A stretch of 64,000 nt of DNA from Corylus avellana (taxonomy: Eukaryota; Streptophyta; Magnoliopsida; Fagales; Betulaceae): contig NC_081541.1 of NCBI RefSeq assembly GCF_901000735.1, positions 1,116,001 through 1,180,000 on the forward strand, read 5' to 3'. The notes under the pieces are model-generated. The model ran no database searches and was not told where the DNA came from. It saw nothing but the letters and a program-made list of their open reading frames with translations. This document shows, in pieces, positions 46,501 to 58,602 of this stretch (position 1 is the stretch's first letter; every line of letters begins with the position of its first letter). Position numbers and translations under genes: made by a program.

Positions 46501-47101
46501 GATCATATAAATTAATCCTCTTTGTAAGAAATGATAATATTATAATATCACAACTAGAATAATATCACAGTAAAAATCAGTCATTATCTTTTATCTTTTA
46601 TAATAAATCCCGTTCACCTCAAGAACAAAAATCATTTTTTAATGATAATCTACCGAGTAGAGAGAGAGAGAGAGGGGTTGTTGAGGAATGTAAATGTGAA
46701 AATTGATGGATGAGGGCGCAAGAGGGTGGACTCATTGGAGGAAATTAAGTATATGTGAAGAAAAAAAAAAAAAAAAACCAAAGATGTTAGACTCCCTTAT
46801 TCCAGTAGTGTGAATCCATGCTGAAGCTCGCATTAACTCCTCTCTCCCTTTCTCACTCATGTCAGCCACCCTGCCATGGTGACCCCCACATCTTCATCTT
46901 CCAGGAAGAGAGAGAGTGCAGGCGCTTGAAGATGAGATAGAAAATATGTTTTATGGCTCATTGTAGGCACGGAGATGCCGTGTCTGCACATTGAAAGCCA
47001 CCACAATAATAATAATAATAAATCGTATAAAATAGCACACAACTTGCAGATTTTTTTCCCTCTGCACTTGACGTCATCGCCTTCCTCGATCATTTATTTC
47101 T

Positions 47102-47127
47102 TCTCTCTCTCTCTCTCTCTCTCTCTC
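47102..47127. repeat. CT dinucleotide microsatellite
   Basis: About 13 TC units in a row. Confidence 0.9.
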
Positions 47128-48550
47128 ATGCACACCTATACATGTTCATTCTGTCGTCCTTAACAAATAGCTAGCCATCCTTCCAAAATTTTTAGCAGAC
47201 ATGTTTAATTAATAACGTGATTTATGCCATTGTCGCCCTACCATTCTTAACTCATTGTTCTAACCCGACAACCAAGTACGTTGCAATGGTTGGACCATAA
47301 TGAATTGTCTAAAACTAATAAGTCACCATTAATTACAAGTATTCGATCTTTCTTTTTATAGTCATAATTTAAAGGTTATGCATCTTTTCGCGGGATCATA
47401 ATAAAAGCAAGTGAAGGGAGAGCTTTAGTTTCACCTCTGAAAAGCTTCTGAATTGTATCTGTTTTTTACTTCTGAAAAGTTAAAGGGGGGGAAAAAGAAC
47501 ATATGCTGGAAGTTCACTTCTGAGATTTTGATTTCCTTAAGAAGACATGATGACAAAAATCACCAGCCAACGCAGAGAATGACAGCTTGCATACATCATT
47601 TGTTTAAAGATGCATAAGACATTACTACACAATTGTGGTCTTTGGTCGAAACATTCTCCACTTGTGATTGCAGCATGAAGAGCATTCATTCTGGCTTCTT
47701 TTTCCTTGGTTCATGATCAGGCAAAGATGTGCATGGAATAGTTTTGAGTATGAGCTCTCAATTATAACATTTTTTTTTTTTTTCAATGTGGGACACTTAC
47801 ACATACTATATACAGTTTTGAGGTACAAATATATATATAGGCTAAGCAATAATTATCGGTTTACCTCTAAATCAGAGGCTTTGAAAGCAAGGGAAAAATT
47901 GAGGTTTTTATGTGCAAGAAATATATGTAAACCTGCTATATACCATTAATCAAAGGTGGGGACCATGGGTGGGCAGCCGTCTCAGTTGTAAGCCAGTACC
48001 CACAAGTGATTGTCAGAAACTGACACTAGAGCATTCAAAATCAGAATCCTTTCAATCGAAAGCCTAATGACTACAACTGATATCTTTGTCATTTACCAAC
48101 AATCAAGCAAGCTAGCTGCTCACTGAAGCAAGATCAAGCTTAAAGGGTAAAAAGTCAAAATGAAAAAACGGAAGAGGCACGTTGAACATTCAATCTACTG
48201 TTCCTTTTTCCCTATTGGTCTGACCTGCTTCTATCGATCTGTTTAATTACATCCTCTTTGTTGCCTAGTAATTAATCCCACGTTTATGTCTTACCTGATT
48301 GACAAGACCAAAATGAAAGAAAGAACAACATATAAAGGCCCTTTTGTGCTAAGTTTCTTCCTTGAAAATTTAAAAAAGAAAAACATGCAAACTAAGCAAC
48401 TCAACGATCAGCTATTAAGCTTAAAACAATGCCGGGTATAGCATATAAAGAGTACAGTAATGCAAGAAACTAAATTTTTATTCAGGATGCTAATCATATG
48501 AATTATCTTAAGTACTATTGAATTAAAAAAAAAGAAAAAAGAAAAAGGAA

Positions 48551-48930
48551 AATGAAACTTCACTTATCACCCTTGAATTATCGCTCATTTTGCAATGTCC
48601 ATCATAAAGTTCAAAACTTCACTTATCACCCCCCTCTATTAGGATTTTTGGTTAAATCCCAACAAAATTCCCAAAATACCTCATTTTTTATAAAAAAAAA
48701 ATACTTAAATTTTTTTGCAAATACTATTAAATTCGGACCAATGCTTTAATCTTTGCAAATTTTTCCTTCTTTTTTTTCCTAAACACAAATGGGGGTATTT
48801 TGGAAAAATTTAATAGATGGGTGAGATTGCAAACAATTGAAAGATTGATACAATAAATTAAGAGAAATTGAACTTCAATGAGGACATTGCAAAAGTGGTG
48901 GCAATTCAGGGAGGTTAAATGAAGCTTCAA
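48551..48930. mobile_element. MITE-like element with long inverted ends
   Basis: The left end AATGAAACTTCACTTATCAC...TTGAATTATC...TTTGCAATGTCC and the inverted right end TTGAAGCTTCATTTAACCTC...TGAATTGCC...TTTTGCAATGTCC match over about 55 bp. Read outward, both ends give nearly the same peptide (MKLHLSPLNYRSFCNV and MKLHLTSLNCHHFCNV), which makes the symmetry obvious. The left side has a second partial copy of its end at about 48610. Flanks are A-rich, so no target duplication can be judged. Confidence 0.65.
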
Positions 48931-49961
48931 AAAAAAAAGAGTCCAAGAGTTGGTTAAAACTGATAGTTAGCATCATAGATAGTTGTGAAATTAAAAACAA
49001 AATGTATTCTAAAAATTACTCCACACTTAAAACAATGAGCAATAATGAAAGAAATCATATTTTTATTTAAAAACTATCCAACAATACTGATGTGTCAATC
49101 ACAACCATATATATTTCTTAAATACCTTAAATTTCATGTTAATTTATATGTTTATATATATATAGTGAGTACGTTGTCACGTTATTTAAAAATTGTAAAT
49201 GTCGAGACACTATTTACATGGTTTATAAGCTACCTTAGTGTCAATTTAATTATATGAATGAAGGGATCATTAGAGGCCCCAAAAACTTCTAGTTCTTAGA
49301 ATACATTGTGTATTATTGACGCATCCTAGCCACAATTGTGCGTATAGTAAACATCGAAAATAGTTTTTTTTTTTTTTTTCCCTAAAGAATTATTGATTTA
49401 ATATTACCGTATATAATATATGGATCACTTACCAGATATTAAACTGACAATAACAGATACTAAATATATCTTGATATTGGACGAAATTAAGAAAGGTATG
49501 AAAAAAAAAAAAAATAACAATAATATATATATATATAGTTAAAAAGGTATGCACAATTCGCAGCACTCTATATATATAACCCATTTTTCTCTCTCTTTTG
49601 CTCTCACAAACGGGGTTCTTTCTTTTGATCATTGCTGTTTCTAGTTTTTCATTGTCTTGGGATTCTGCGTTTCACTCCTCATGTGTGCCTCCCTGATTCC
49701 CGTGAGATTCCCCAGCATCTAACGGTAAAGGACCCAACCAATTCAAACACAACAGAGACGTTGATGGCGATGTTCAGTCTCTTTCACCTGAGCTCTGTTA
49801 TAATTTAACAAATACTTTTCTTGATCTTGACAATCTCACCCCTCTACTTCTCCATCTGGGTCCTTTTCTCCTTCTCAGTCCCCACTCTTTTTTTTTTTTT
49901 TTATCCTTATCATCATCCATCCCCTACACTTTCTCTCAGCAGTTTTCGGAAGTATTCAAAA

Positions 49962-51723
49962 ATGGGCGACGGTACTTTCTCTGATATTTTTGAAGAAAAT
50001 GAATTCGGAGACACCAACTTGGCCGCAGATGATCTTTTTAGCATCTTCGAGAGCTTAGAGAGCGTGGCGGAGTTTCCTCCGATTGATGAAGGCGAAGAGA
50101 CCGGCGCCAGATTGGTCTCTCAGAAGTCTACATCGTCCAGCGCTTTGCAAGAGTGGGAGACCGAGCTTCTTGAGACATCACCAAAGAGCAAGAGGCCGAA
50201 GCTAATCATGACTACTTCGGAGGAGGAAGCAAACCCAGATGGGCAACAAAGGATGTCTCATATCACTGTCGAGCGCAACCGGAGGAAGCAAATGAATGAG
50301 CATTTGTCTGTCTTGAGATCTCTTATGCCTAGCTTCTATGTCAAAAGAGTGAGTTAATTATATATTTTTAATTTCTTCTGTCTTTTCCACGCTTTAAATA
50401 TTGTGTCACCTCTCCATTGCTCGACTCGATCTTATAAAAACGATCAAGAGAGCTCACATCTTTCAGAATAGTATATATATATATTTATTTTGGTTACGGT
50501 TGTTTAGGGAGATCAAGCGTCGATAATTGGAGGGGTGGTGGATTACATCAACGAATTACAACAAGTTCTACAGTCGCTTGAAGCGAAGAAGCAAAGAAAA
50601 GTATACAGTGAAGTGCTAAGCCCTAGGCTTAATGTTTGTTCAAGTCCAAGACTAAACTCACCACTTAGCCCTAGAAAGCCACCTCTAAGCCCTAGACTAA
50701 ACTTACCCATTAGCCCAAGAACCCCGCAGCCAAGCAGCCCTTACAAGCCAAGGTTAATGCAGCAGGGTTACCACTCCCCGACCATGGCTTCAACTTCCCT
50801 TGAACCTTCTCCTTCTTCATCGTCTACTTCCTCCATCAATGATAATGTCAATGAGCTCGTAGCAAATTCAAAGTCTCCGATTGCACACGTGGAGGTGAAG
50901 TTTTCAGGTCCAAATCTTCTTTTGAAGACAGTTTCTCATCGGATTCCAGGGCAAGCCACGAAAATCATTTCCGTCCTCCAACATCTCTCCTTTGAAATTC
51001 TCAACGTAAGCATCAAAACTGTTGACGAAACCATGCTTAATTCCTTCACCATTAAGGTAAAAACTCTAGCTATATAGTTGATTAATTACCACTTTCCATC
51101 TTTTCTTTTCTTTTTTTCTCTTTCTTTCTCAATTCAGGTCTGAGTACAAAAATTAATTAATAGCATTGATGGTCGACAAAAAATTAAAACTTGTGAAAAG
51201 TGCTCCTCATGTTACTTTTTTTTCTGGTCCTTTTTGTCTGTAGTGCTTTTCAAGACAAAATTTTAAATGCCATTCTACGTACATCTAATTATCTAAATTT
51301 TAGATATTAATTAATATTGTATATATTTTAAATAAACCAACGACAAGCACCCATGTTGGAGGAAATTTTTGTATACATGCACTAATTTCCGACCCATATT
51401 TGAAAAACAAACTGGCGTTTTTTGTACTGCACTGACCGTATTGACTGCTTAAGTTTAATGCATGTCTTTGGAAACCACGAAATATGTTGCAGAAAACTAT
51501 GCATGGTACATTGCAGGCTTGCAGCCGTTGTCCTCATTAATTAATTTGTTATTTGTGGAAGAAATTAAAGTTATATGAGAATGCTTTAATATGATTTAAT
51601 TAATTAAATTGATTGAAGCTAATGATTGGGTATTAATTTTGTTTTGTTAATTAATAGATTGGAATTGAATGCCAACTAAGCGCCGAGGAACTGGCACACC
51701 AAATTCAGCAAACATTCTGCTAA
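49962..51723 (+). CDS. SPCH: bHLH transcription factor SPEECHLESS
   Basis: Three coding exons, 49962-50348, 50508-51056 and 51658-51723, give 333 aa. SPCH starts the stomatal lineage with ICE1/SCRM partners. The N-terminus ([19 protein letters not shown]) resembles Arabidopsis SPCH. The bHLH lies at about 98-152 with the basic H..E..RR pattern [16 protein letters not shown], and helix 2 is [20 protein letters not shown]. Then comes the MAP-kinase target domain with seven Ser-Pro sites and three SPRLN repeats. This domain separates SPCH from MUTE and FAMA and lets the YODA-MPK3/6 cascade lower its level. The C-terminal ACT-like domain runs from [14 protein letters not shown] to the very conserved end [20 protein letters not shown] plus Cys. 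The start was chosen at the ATG after a pyrimidine-rich leader. It is slightly shorter than the Arabidopsis protein, mainly in the kinase-target region. Confidence 0.96.
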
Positions 51724-52255
51724 AGATAGTTCCAGCAGTCTGAAGCCTAACAAGAAGACCTCTCTCTCTTTCTCTCTGTCTCTCAGCTCATGAAGTGCAA
51801 TAATAAAAGAGAATGTGGGAAGGCATTTACCAACATTCCTATTAATTAACTACAAATTTAATTGTAATCAGTACTACTCATGATCATCTGTATTTGCTAC
51901 TGTCAACCTCTTTGTAAGCTGATCATCAGCATTAATCTCAAGTTAATTCTAAGTTAATCTATGGATTTTTAATTTTCATTCCCAAGAAATTCTTATCATC
52001 ATCAGTGAATAAAGCAACATGTCTAAGCTGCATGCATGTGTGCTTGCACACAGCTTTTGCCAGGGAAACTACAAAATGTATGCATATCTAATATTGATGA
52101 TAATCAAGCTAGAGATCATATATATCCAAAAAAAAATTAAAAAAATGAAAAAGAAAACTTTATAAAACAACCCAAACTGCTCATTTTAAACTGGTTTTGT
52201 TACCTAAATAAACCAAGCCTAGCTCAAATGTGAAACTCAACTACTTCAAACATGC

Positions 52256-52602
52256 TGATAGGTACCTAAGGTTGGGTAGTGACGTAAGATGGGATTTGAG
52301 AGCTCCTTTCGGGTGGGAGAGACTATAACTCTTCACTTAAGGTAGAAGAGCACCACAATACTTCACTCAGGATAAGAGAAAACCACAATTTAACTAAATC
52401 ATTCACTGCTTTCTTCATTAATAAAATAGTCTATAAATAGACTACATTTGATAACATGATAACACCATTAATATTCAAATAAACCTAATCCTAAAGATTT
52501 GAAATCCTATTTTCAATCAACTATTAATCAAATCTAATCCTAACATTCTAATCCTAATGAGTTGGAATTACATTCCAACTCAACCTTATCTTATCCCTAT
52601 CA
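52256..52602 (-). mobile_element. Solo LTR with perfect target duplication
   Basis: The ends are TGATAGG...CCTATCA, as in the 7.9-9.1 kb element. The five bases CATGC flank it on both sides (52251-52255 and 52603-52607). The interior has a TATAAATA-like box (CTATAAATAGAC). A solo LTR with intact duplication is the product of recombination between the two LTRs of a full element. The minus strand is preferred because the related element's primer-binding site is on that strand. Confidence 0.85.
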
Positions 52603-54574
52603 CATGCACAATTAAAGCTTGAACAAACCCAGGCTCGACTCTAGCAAGAAAGTTGTGAGCAGTAAAGATTATTTGCAATATATATGTTGTGCTTTTAGGA
52701 AACACTAATTACCAAAATTTGTATTTTATTTTATGCTTCATTAAATAAATTATAAATGTCTAATACATACTTTGGTGGATAATATGCATTGGTAAAGGTT
52801 GGATATATGCTTTCCAAGTAAAAGTTATAGTAAGTTAATTTGTTCAAAAAAAATTAACTCAACAGGCGGGATTCATGTACGAGTTAGAGCTTTTTCAAAA
52901 AAATTAATGAAAATCTAGCTAGAAAACAAAAATAAGTTCAACTTTAAGCTCGATTACAAAGTAAATGAACAAAGCTTCACCTTGAAATATTATAAGTTAT
53001 TAATCTTAATATCCTAGTATTATATATGTACAACGTAACACAATATAATTACTTTCACTCACATTTTGTGGATGTCATTTCTTTCATTTTCTCGTCGTAT
53101 ATAGATAAGGATTCTCCATATGATTATTGCTCTCTCATCATATATATTATGTTATATGTTTCTATAGGATGCAAGCCAAACCCTATATATATACATAATC
53201 TTGGCCTCCTTGAAAGCATTTTGTGGGTCCAAATTTAACTAGCACAAAATAACTTCTCTTCTCTCTTCTTTTTTTCTTCTCTTTTTTTTTAGTTGAGGAT
53301 TAATATCTTGCCTCCTTTTGACTGGACCATAAAGGAAAATCCCAAACATCCTAAAGGCTTGAACCAAACAATTAATCCGCTACCTACAAGAGGTCCATGC
53401 ATGCCAAAATATGGCAATCCACCATTGATTCATCACCTCGATTATTTCCTGCAATATTAATTGATCAATTACGTACTTCAAATCTTTTAGCAGCTAGCTA
53501 GCCGGCCTATGGTGCATGTGGACATTCTTCTTGTCTCTCTAACCTAATATTATAGTAGGGCACCACTATATATAGTAGGGCAACACTCATAACCTACTGC
53601 GTGTGACCAATCTAGTGTTTTGACATTCTCATTGTCGATCGATCTCCCCACCCTAAACCAAGAGTGGGGAGAGACTAGCTAGCCTCAACTTTTTCCTGTA
53701 ATCTTACGACATTTATTTATGATCTTCAATGTCAATATTGTTATTATTTTTGCCAGCTATATTCTCCTTATCTAATTAATTTGTAATGGTCCAACCCATA
53801 TATTTTAAAACATACTGGTCCACTTGTTGGTACCATTCTATTCACAAGAGTGGGGTTACAACCTATGATAGACTTGAGGCCTTTTGTAGTTTAAGATTTA
53901 ATGCCTTTTTGTGTGTCCATATACAATATTAGCATCCTCGATCTTCCACCTTCCCACCTCGTAATTATACTATTTTGGCTTGTGAATACCTACATATCTA
54001 GGGGAAAAAAAGGCAAAAACATCATTAGATCGAGAAGTCGGCCAAGGGACTCAACGGTTTCCCTTCTATATTGATGTGAAGGCCCTGCGCCTTTGGTTGA
54101 AATAATATGCATGAATGGACTGCTGTTCCAAAACTTAGTGCTTTTAATTGTTAAAAGAAATAAATAATAAATAATAAAACATAAGTCGTTATTAGCTAGC
54201 TAAAGTACTCAACCATTATGGAAAGTCCAAGCTAATATCTAACCATTATGAATACTATAGCTTTTATTTAAGGCCTAGGTGATACTTTTAAGGAAGAAAG
54301 TTTCTTATATCTAACCATGCGCGCAGGAATTAACACCCAAAATACAAAATTGTCGCAAATTAAGAGTAAATACATAAGCTACGAAGTGTCAAAACTCCTG
54401 CACGAGAGACAAAATGTACCCACAATTTTTATGAGCTAATTTTTTTGTGGTTTTCTTTTATTACAACCTCCCACATGAGTGAACAAATTACACAACAAAA
54501 TTTGACACTTAAATATAATTGGTTAGTGAGTGAAGTGGTAAATACCCCGTCAATTTCTAAGAAATTTGTACACA

Positions 54575-55199
54575 AAGTTGTTGTTGATACCAAATATTTC
54601 CAGCAGGCCCAAATAAAAGGCCCACTATGGTTTAAAGGCCACGACCCACTAAGCTGACAAGTGCACGTTTTCAAACGTATTTGTCATCACCTAGTCCGTC
54701 TAAGTGCGCAATATCCTATCTACTTAAATTTCTCATATTATCGGTTTTCAACCACTCTCACATATCAAGGAAGCACAATCATCACACAAACCACTCCATA
54801 GATTATTATGGGAGAGATATACTCTCAACAAACTCAATCCCACCTTCCAAGGGTGGTTACCCATATTTGAGGAAAGCAAGTGAGTCCTCTCACTCTCAAG
54901 CTTCATCTATAAAAAGAGCACGCACCACAATGTCGAAGGTGAATTCTATCACTATTCCTCTCAATTTATTATTATCTTTCTTATTATCTACTCTCACTTT
55001 ATCTAAGTTTTTAACTTAGGCATCGGAGGTGGCACGATCACCACATCCCCTACTTTGAGGTCTGTCACTATTGATTCGTTTCTCTTAGCCGTCTTTACTC
55101 TTAGCAGGTTTTTGAATCGAATTGCTACCAATCTTTGGTCCGACTGGGTTAACTCTCCTCAATTAACAGAACCCCCAATGTACGTACTTGAAAAAATTT
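54575..55199 (+). mobile_element. LTR-like relic
   Basis: A TATA-like CTATAAAAAGAGC (about 54906) is followed about 110 bp later by ACTTAGGCATCGGAGGTGGC and CCACATCCCCTACTTTGAGG. That order is typical of plant Ty3-type LTR R/U5 regions. Ends are uncertain and no second LTR is in the window. Confidence 0.45.
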
Positions 55200-55212
55200 C
55201 ATTACCCTTGAT

Positions 55213-55372
55213 GGAGAAAGATCCTCTCCATTTCAAATGAAATGGAGGGAATCCATTTAGTTACTTTTAGGGGGCATTTTTGTCCAAAAAACATCAAATG
55301 ACAAAATTGCCCCCCTTAAAATAACTAAATGGATCCCCTTCATTTCATTTGAAATGGAGAGATCCATATCTG
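55213..55372. mobile_element. Fold-back MITE with 8-bp target duplication
   Basis: CCCTTGAT flanks the element at 55205-55212 and 55373-55380. The arms CTCTCCATTTCAAATGAAAT...ATCCATTTAGTTA...GGGGGCA and their inverted partner pair over about 65 bp with few mismatches, around a short ACATCAAA loop. Each arm also holds the palindrome CATTTCAAATGAAATG. The 8-bp duplication suggests hAT or Mutator origin. Confidence 0.8.
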
Positions 55373-55429
55373 CCCTTGATTTGGTTTCTCCTTAGAGTTT
55401 CCTTGCTACTATACGTAGTTCGATTTAGG

Positions 55430-55715
55430 GGTGGCACGTGGAGTTTCCTTGCTACTGTACGTAGTTCGATTTAGGGGTGGTGCGCGGTGGCGGAGTGGCC
55501 GCGCGCCACCCCCAAATCTGTCTGGGGTGGAGCGTTGCCACCTCAACCACCACTAGGGTGGCTTGCAAGCCGCCCCTTGGCCTAGGGGTGGCGCGCCGGC
55601 CACCTCCAGGCCATGGGGGTGGTTTGCCAGCCACCCCTAGCTAGATCTAGGGTGGCCGCACCGGCCATCCCTAGGCCACAGGGTGGCCATGCCGGCCACC
55701 CAGATGGGGCTAGTG
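55430..55715. repeat. GC-rich GGGGTGGC/CCACCCC repeat
   Basis: A direct duplication (TTTCCTTGCTACTGTACGTA and GATTTAGGGGTGG, each twice, about 55395-55485) leads into many short GGTGGC, GGCCACC and GCCGGCCACC pieces. Related sequence occurs at 24.6 and 60.9 kb, so this is a dispersed family. Confidence 0.6.
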
Positions 55716-56799
55716 GTTCTCTTCATGGTTGCCCTTATTTTTTATTTTTTTGATTTTGTTGTTTTGTTTTCATTTTAAGTTTTTGCATTTTTCTTAAAAT
55801 GTTGATGTATCATGTGGTGATTCATGTTTTCTGCCGCAACCTTATAGCAGCAGTTCTCAAAGGAGGAGTTATTTAGAACTTTATTCAGTTTATTGTACCC
55901 AAAACAAAACGTACTATGAAACAGGTCGGTGGTGGCCCAGCACGCTACGGTGTTGGAGTTTAAGGATGTCTTTAGGATAGTCCTTTGTTGTTAGCAAAGC
56001 CCACTTGTTCAATCATATTGTTTATAAATGGGCCTGGGCCTGATGACATAGCTTAATTAGATTCGCTCGTCCACTTCTTGTGCTCTATTTGGTCTCCCTT
56101 GACATTGACGCACGGTTGTCAATGCCAGGTTCTGATTCCGAGAACCGCATTCCATCAAAATTAAAAGTACTTAGGAGAGCTTAAACCAGTTTTTGGAGAC
56201 AAAATAAATAATAAATAATTAAAAAAAAAATCTGAAGTAACAATCATAATTAGTAAAATAATTAAATAAAAAATATAACTGATCAATTTAATCCATTAAT
56301 AATTAACTTATCAATGATATATTGTTAATCATTTAATCAATTATATGCGAAGGAGATGGTAGTAAAAACAAGAAATAGAAAGATATTATGGGACCAAACA
56401 GTAATTACAAACCTTCCTACTTTTCCTCAATTATCCAATTAAAGAAGCAAATTAAATTTCTAATACAATCAGAAAAATAAAATAACTATTAGATTAACAT
56501 CCTGAAAGTACGTACATATTATGCTTTTGGAGCAAAATCAACGAGTATTTTGCATTTAAAAGCCATCAGAGCACTTCCAAGCTGCAACCTATACAAATTA
56601 AGCAAAATTTTTTTGGCAAGCTAAGAGGAGACCTCCACATTCGGGTACGCAGTATATATTTAATTATAAATACCACACGCATTTATGTAGATGAGTTTTT
56701 TCTACATCTCCTCAGAACTTGCTAGAAAAATCAACTGGCTAAAAAGTATACCTCAAATCTACTGCTATTAATATTTCTTTCAGCGATCGATGCATGCAA

Positions 56800-58602
56800 T
56801 TAGGAAAAGAATCCGGGGTTGTCAAATGTGAAGTTGGGGTCCAATTCCTGACCAAATGGAAAGTCAAAACCAACCGTTGGAGAATTTGTAGCTGATGTTG
56901 CAGCTGATATTATCTCTGTCAGCTCAGAATCACAGCTCTGAAAATGCTGCTGGTTCCCTCCAAAGCCACTCATCCCACTTGGAGAAACCGAGAAATAGTT
57001 TGCTCCAGATGTTGCAGGAGACACGAAAGAAGGAGAATAGCTTCCCACGAAATTGCTGTCCATAATGGATGCCTGAAACACTTGTTTTTCTGTGTTCGAT
57101 GTAGAAGCGAAGTGAAATGAAGGAAAAGTTTGCTCCATCTTGGTGTCTAAGTTTTCGGTTTGGACTTTGAGGGTTGTCTGGAAGTTCAAGAGCATTTCTT
57201 GTGATGGCTGCTGATGATTTTGTGGCGGTTGGTGGTTGTTATGGTGCTGAAGCTGGCCGTCCATGTTTTTGTTTATTAATTGTTCCTGTTTTTCAGGAGA
57301 TGCATTTGGGGGAGGATTTATGTGGGAGCCTTGTGCACACGTGTGCCTTCCTCGGTAAGTGATTTCAAAGACAGTTGGGTCTTCATCGGATCGTTGAACT
57401 TGCTTTGTAGCTAGACAGCCTTGGACATTTCGATGGGTGCACCTATAGTAGCCTCTACAAATTCCAACAATTAATTGTTGAGGGCATGCAGATTTAAGGA
57501 GAAAAAGAAGATGTACACATAATTTCAATGTATAGAGCCTAAATCATTGGAATAGGTTAAGAAGGATTCACGGGTGCATGAAAGAATAGGCAATTCCCAT
57601 TCAATTCTGCTATTGTATATGCACTCTACGTTGTTTTGGTGTGAAAACTTCCTTTAATGCCCATGAAGATCAATAAAGTTGGTATAAGAGAATTATGGAG
57701 TTCGATCAGGACCACATGAAGCTTAAAGGGACATATCAGAGTTGCCTCCCCACTTGGGCACAAGTCTAATAGTAGGTTAGATTTGTTGGTTTTCCCCTAA
57801 GGCGGCTAATAATTTGGTAGAATTAAATGATTAAATTCATTTCTTTTTATTACTTTAAACTATCTTGAAATAAACATATATATATATTCATGTCATGAGT
57901 TAAAGCTGCTGAAATACGTGATGATTTGGATTTTGAAATTTAGTTGCATTTATATTCATGTAAGAATAATCTGATTCAAAACCCATGCATAAAAAAAAAA
58001 AACTGCATGTTTTCAAAATCTCTTATTTGAAAACTACGAACAAAAATAGGTTTGTGCAGGATTATGTCCTACCTCGGATATTTGGCATTAAGAATATCTT
58101 TCTGCCCATATTTCCTCCAGCTATAGCCATCATCAAGAGGCCCTTCAAGTCCCACGCCCGGACTAACTCTCACTTGTTGTGTCCACCCTGGCACAGCCTT
58201 TCTGCAGAAACACAAAAACTCAAACATTAATATATACCTAACAATTAGGCAGTTGAAATCAAACGCTATTTAGTAGACTTGAAATTACCTCTTTCGAGAG
58301 GCATCTCTGTGCTCCGGATCGGAATCTTCGCTCCGTGGACTACCAGCAAGAGAAGGTGGGGATTCGGACTTTCGAAAACCTGCACCTCCTGTGTGCTGCG
58401 GCTGATCACCCACCGAGCTACTCCACTGGAGCATTGAGAGTGCCTTCTCATACGAAGTCAAGATCTTTGTGACTAAGAATTCGCGGGTCTCGTGCGATGA
58501 AGATGGCAAATTGAGATGGCCTTGGAGCTGTCTTGCTAGCTCCCTCCCTTGTGCCAGCTCATGTAGAAGATTCTTCTGCTCCCAATCTCCCATGTTTTCC
58601 AT
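56800..58602 (-). CDS. WRKY transcription factor, group III (WRKY41/53-like)
   Basis: Three exons, 58602-58289, 58201-58073 and 57454-56800, give 365 aa. The WRKY domain has WRKYGQK at 133-139 and a C-X7-C-X23-H-X-C zinc finger (C153, C161, H185, C187), the group III signature. It binds W-box DNA (TTGAC). Intron 2 splits the domain at YPR/GYYRC, the usual place. The N-terminus (ELAQGRELARQLQGHL, then TKILTSYEKALSML) is the group III leader seen in WRKY30/41/46/53, factors active in senescence and defence. The C-terminus is Gln/Asn/Ser-rich, likely for activation, and ends NFTFDNPGFF. It is somewhat longer than the Arabidopsis members (about 300-325 aa) because of a His/Gln/Asn-rich insert after the zinc finger. 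Which paralogue it matches cannot be settled by eye. Confidence 0.94.

Larger units (their letters stand above)
43579..49961. other. Long intergenic region before SPCH, no gene seen
   Basis: About 6.4 kb. The first 200 bases are likely DHFS 3' UTR. No coding exon, tRNA or recognisable miRNA precursor was found. Contents are simple repeats (GAGA at about 46055 and 46660, a CT run at 47102) and a MITE-like element at 48551-48930. The part from about 49500 is likely SPCH promoter and 5' UTR. The large gap would suit a developmental gene with distant control elements; that is inference. Confidence 0.55.
51724..56799. other. Intergenic region between SPCH and WRKY
   Basis: No gene seen. It holds the SPCH 3' UTR, a solo LTR (52256), an LTR-like relic (54.6-55.2 kb), a MITE (55213) and a GC-rich CCACCCC/GGGGTGG repeat (about 55430-55715). 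Confidence 0.55.

Noticed and set aside
46900..46935. GGAAGAGAGAGAGTGCAGGC resembles miR529
   Set aside because: The flanking sequence offers only a weak short hairpin with no complementary star strand, several bases differ, and miR529 is thought to be lost in most eudicots. Low-complexity GA sequence makes chance likely.
46857..47093. 78-codon minus-strand frame with a Leu-rich segment
   Set aside because: The Leu run comes from an AATAATAAT repeat, and no gene context or family match supports coding.
55452..55634. Pro/Arg-rich minus-strand frame at the GC-rich repeat
   Set aside because: It is a by-product of the CCACCCC repeat composition.
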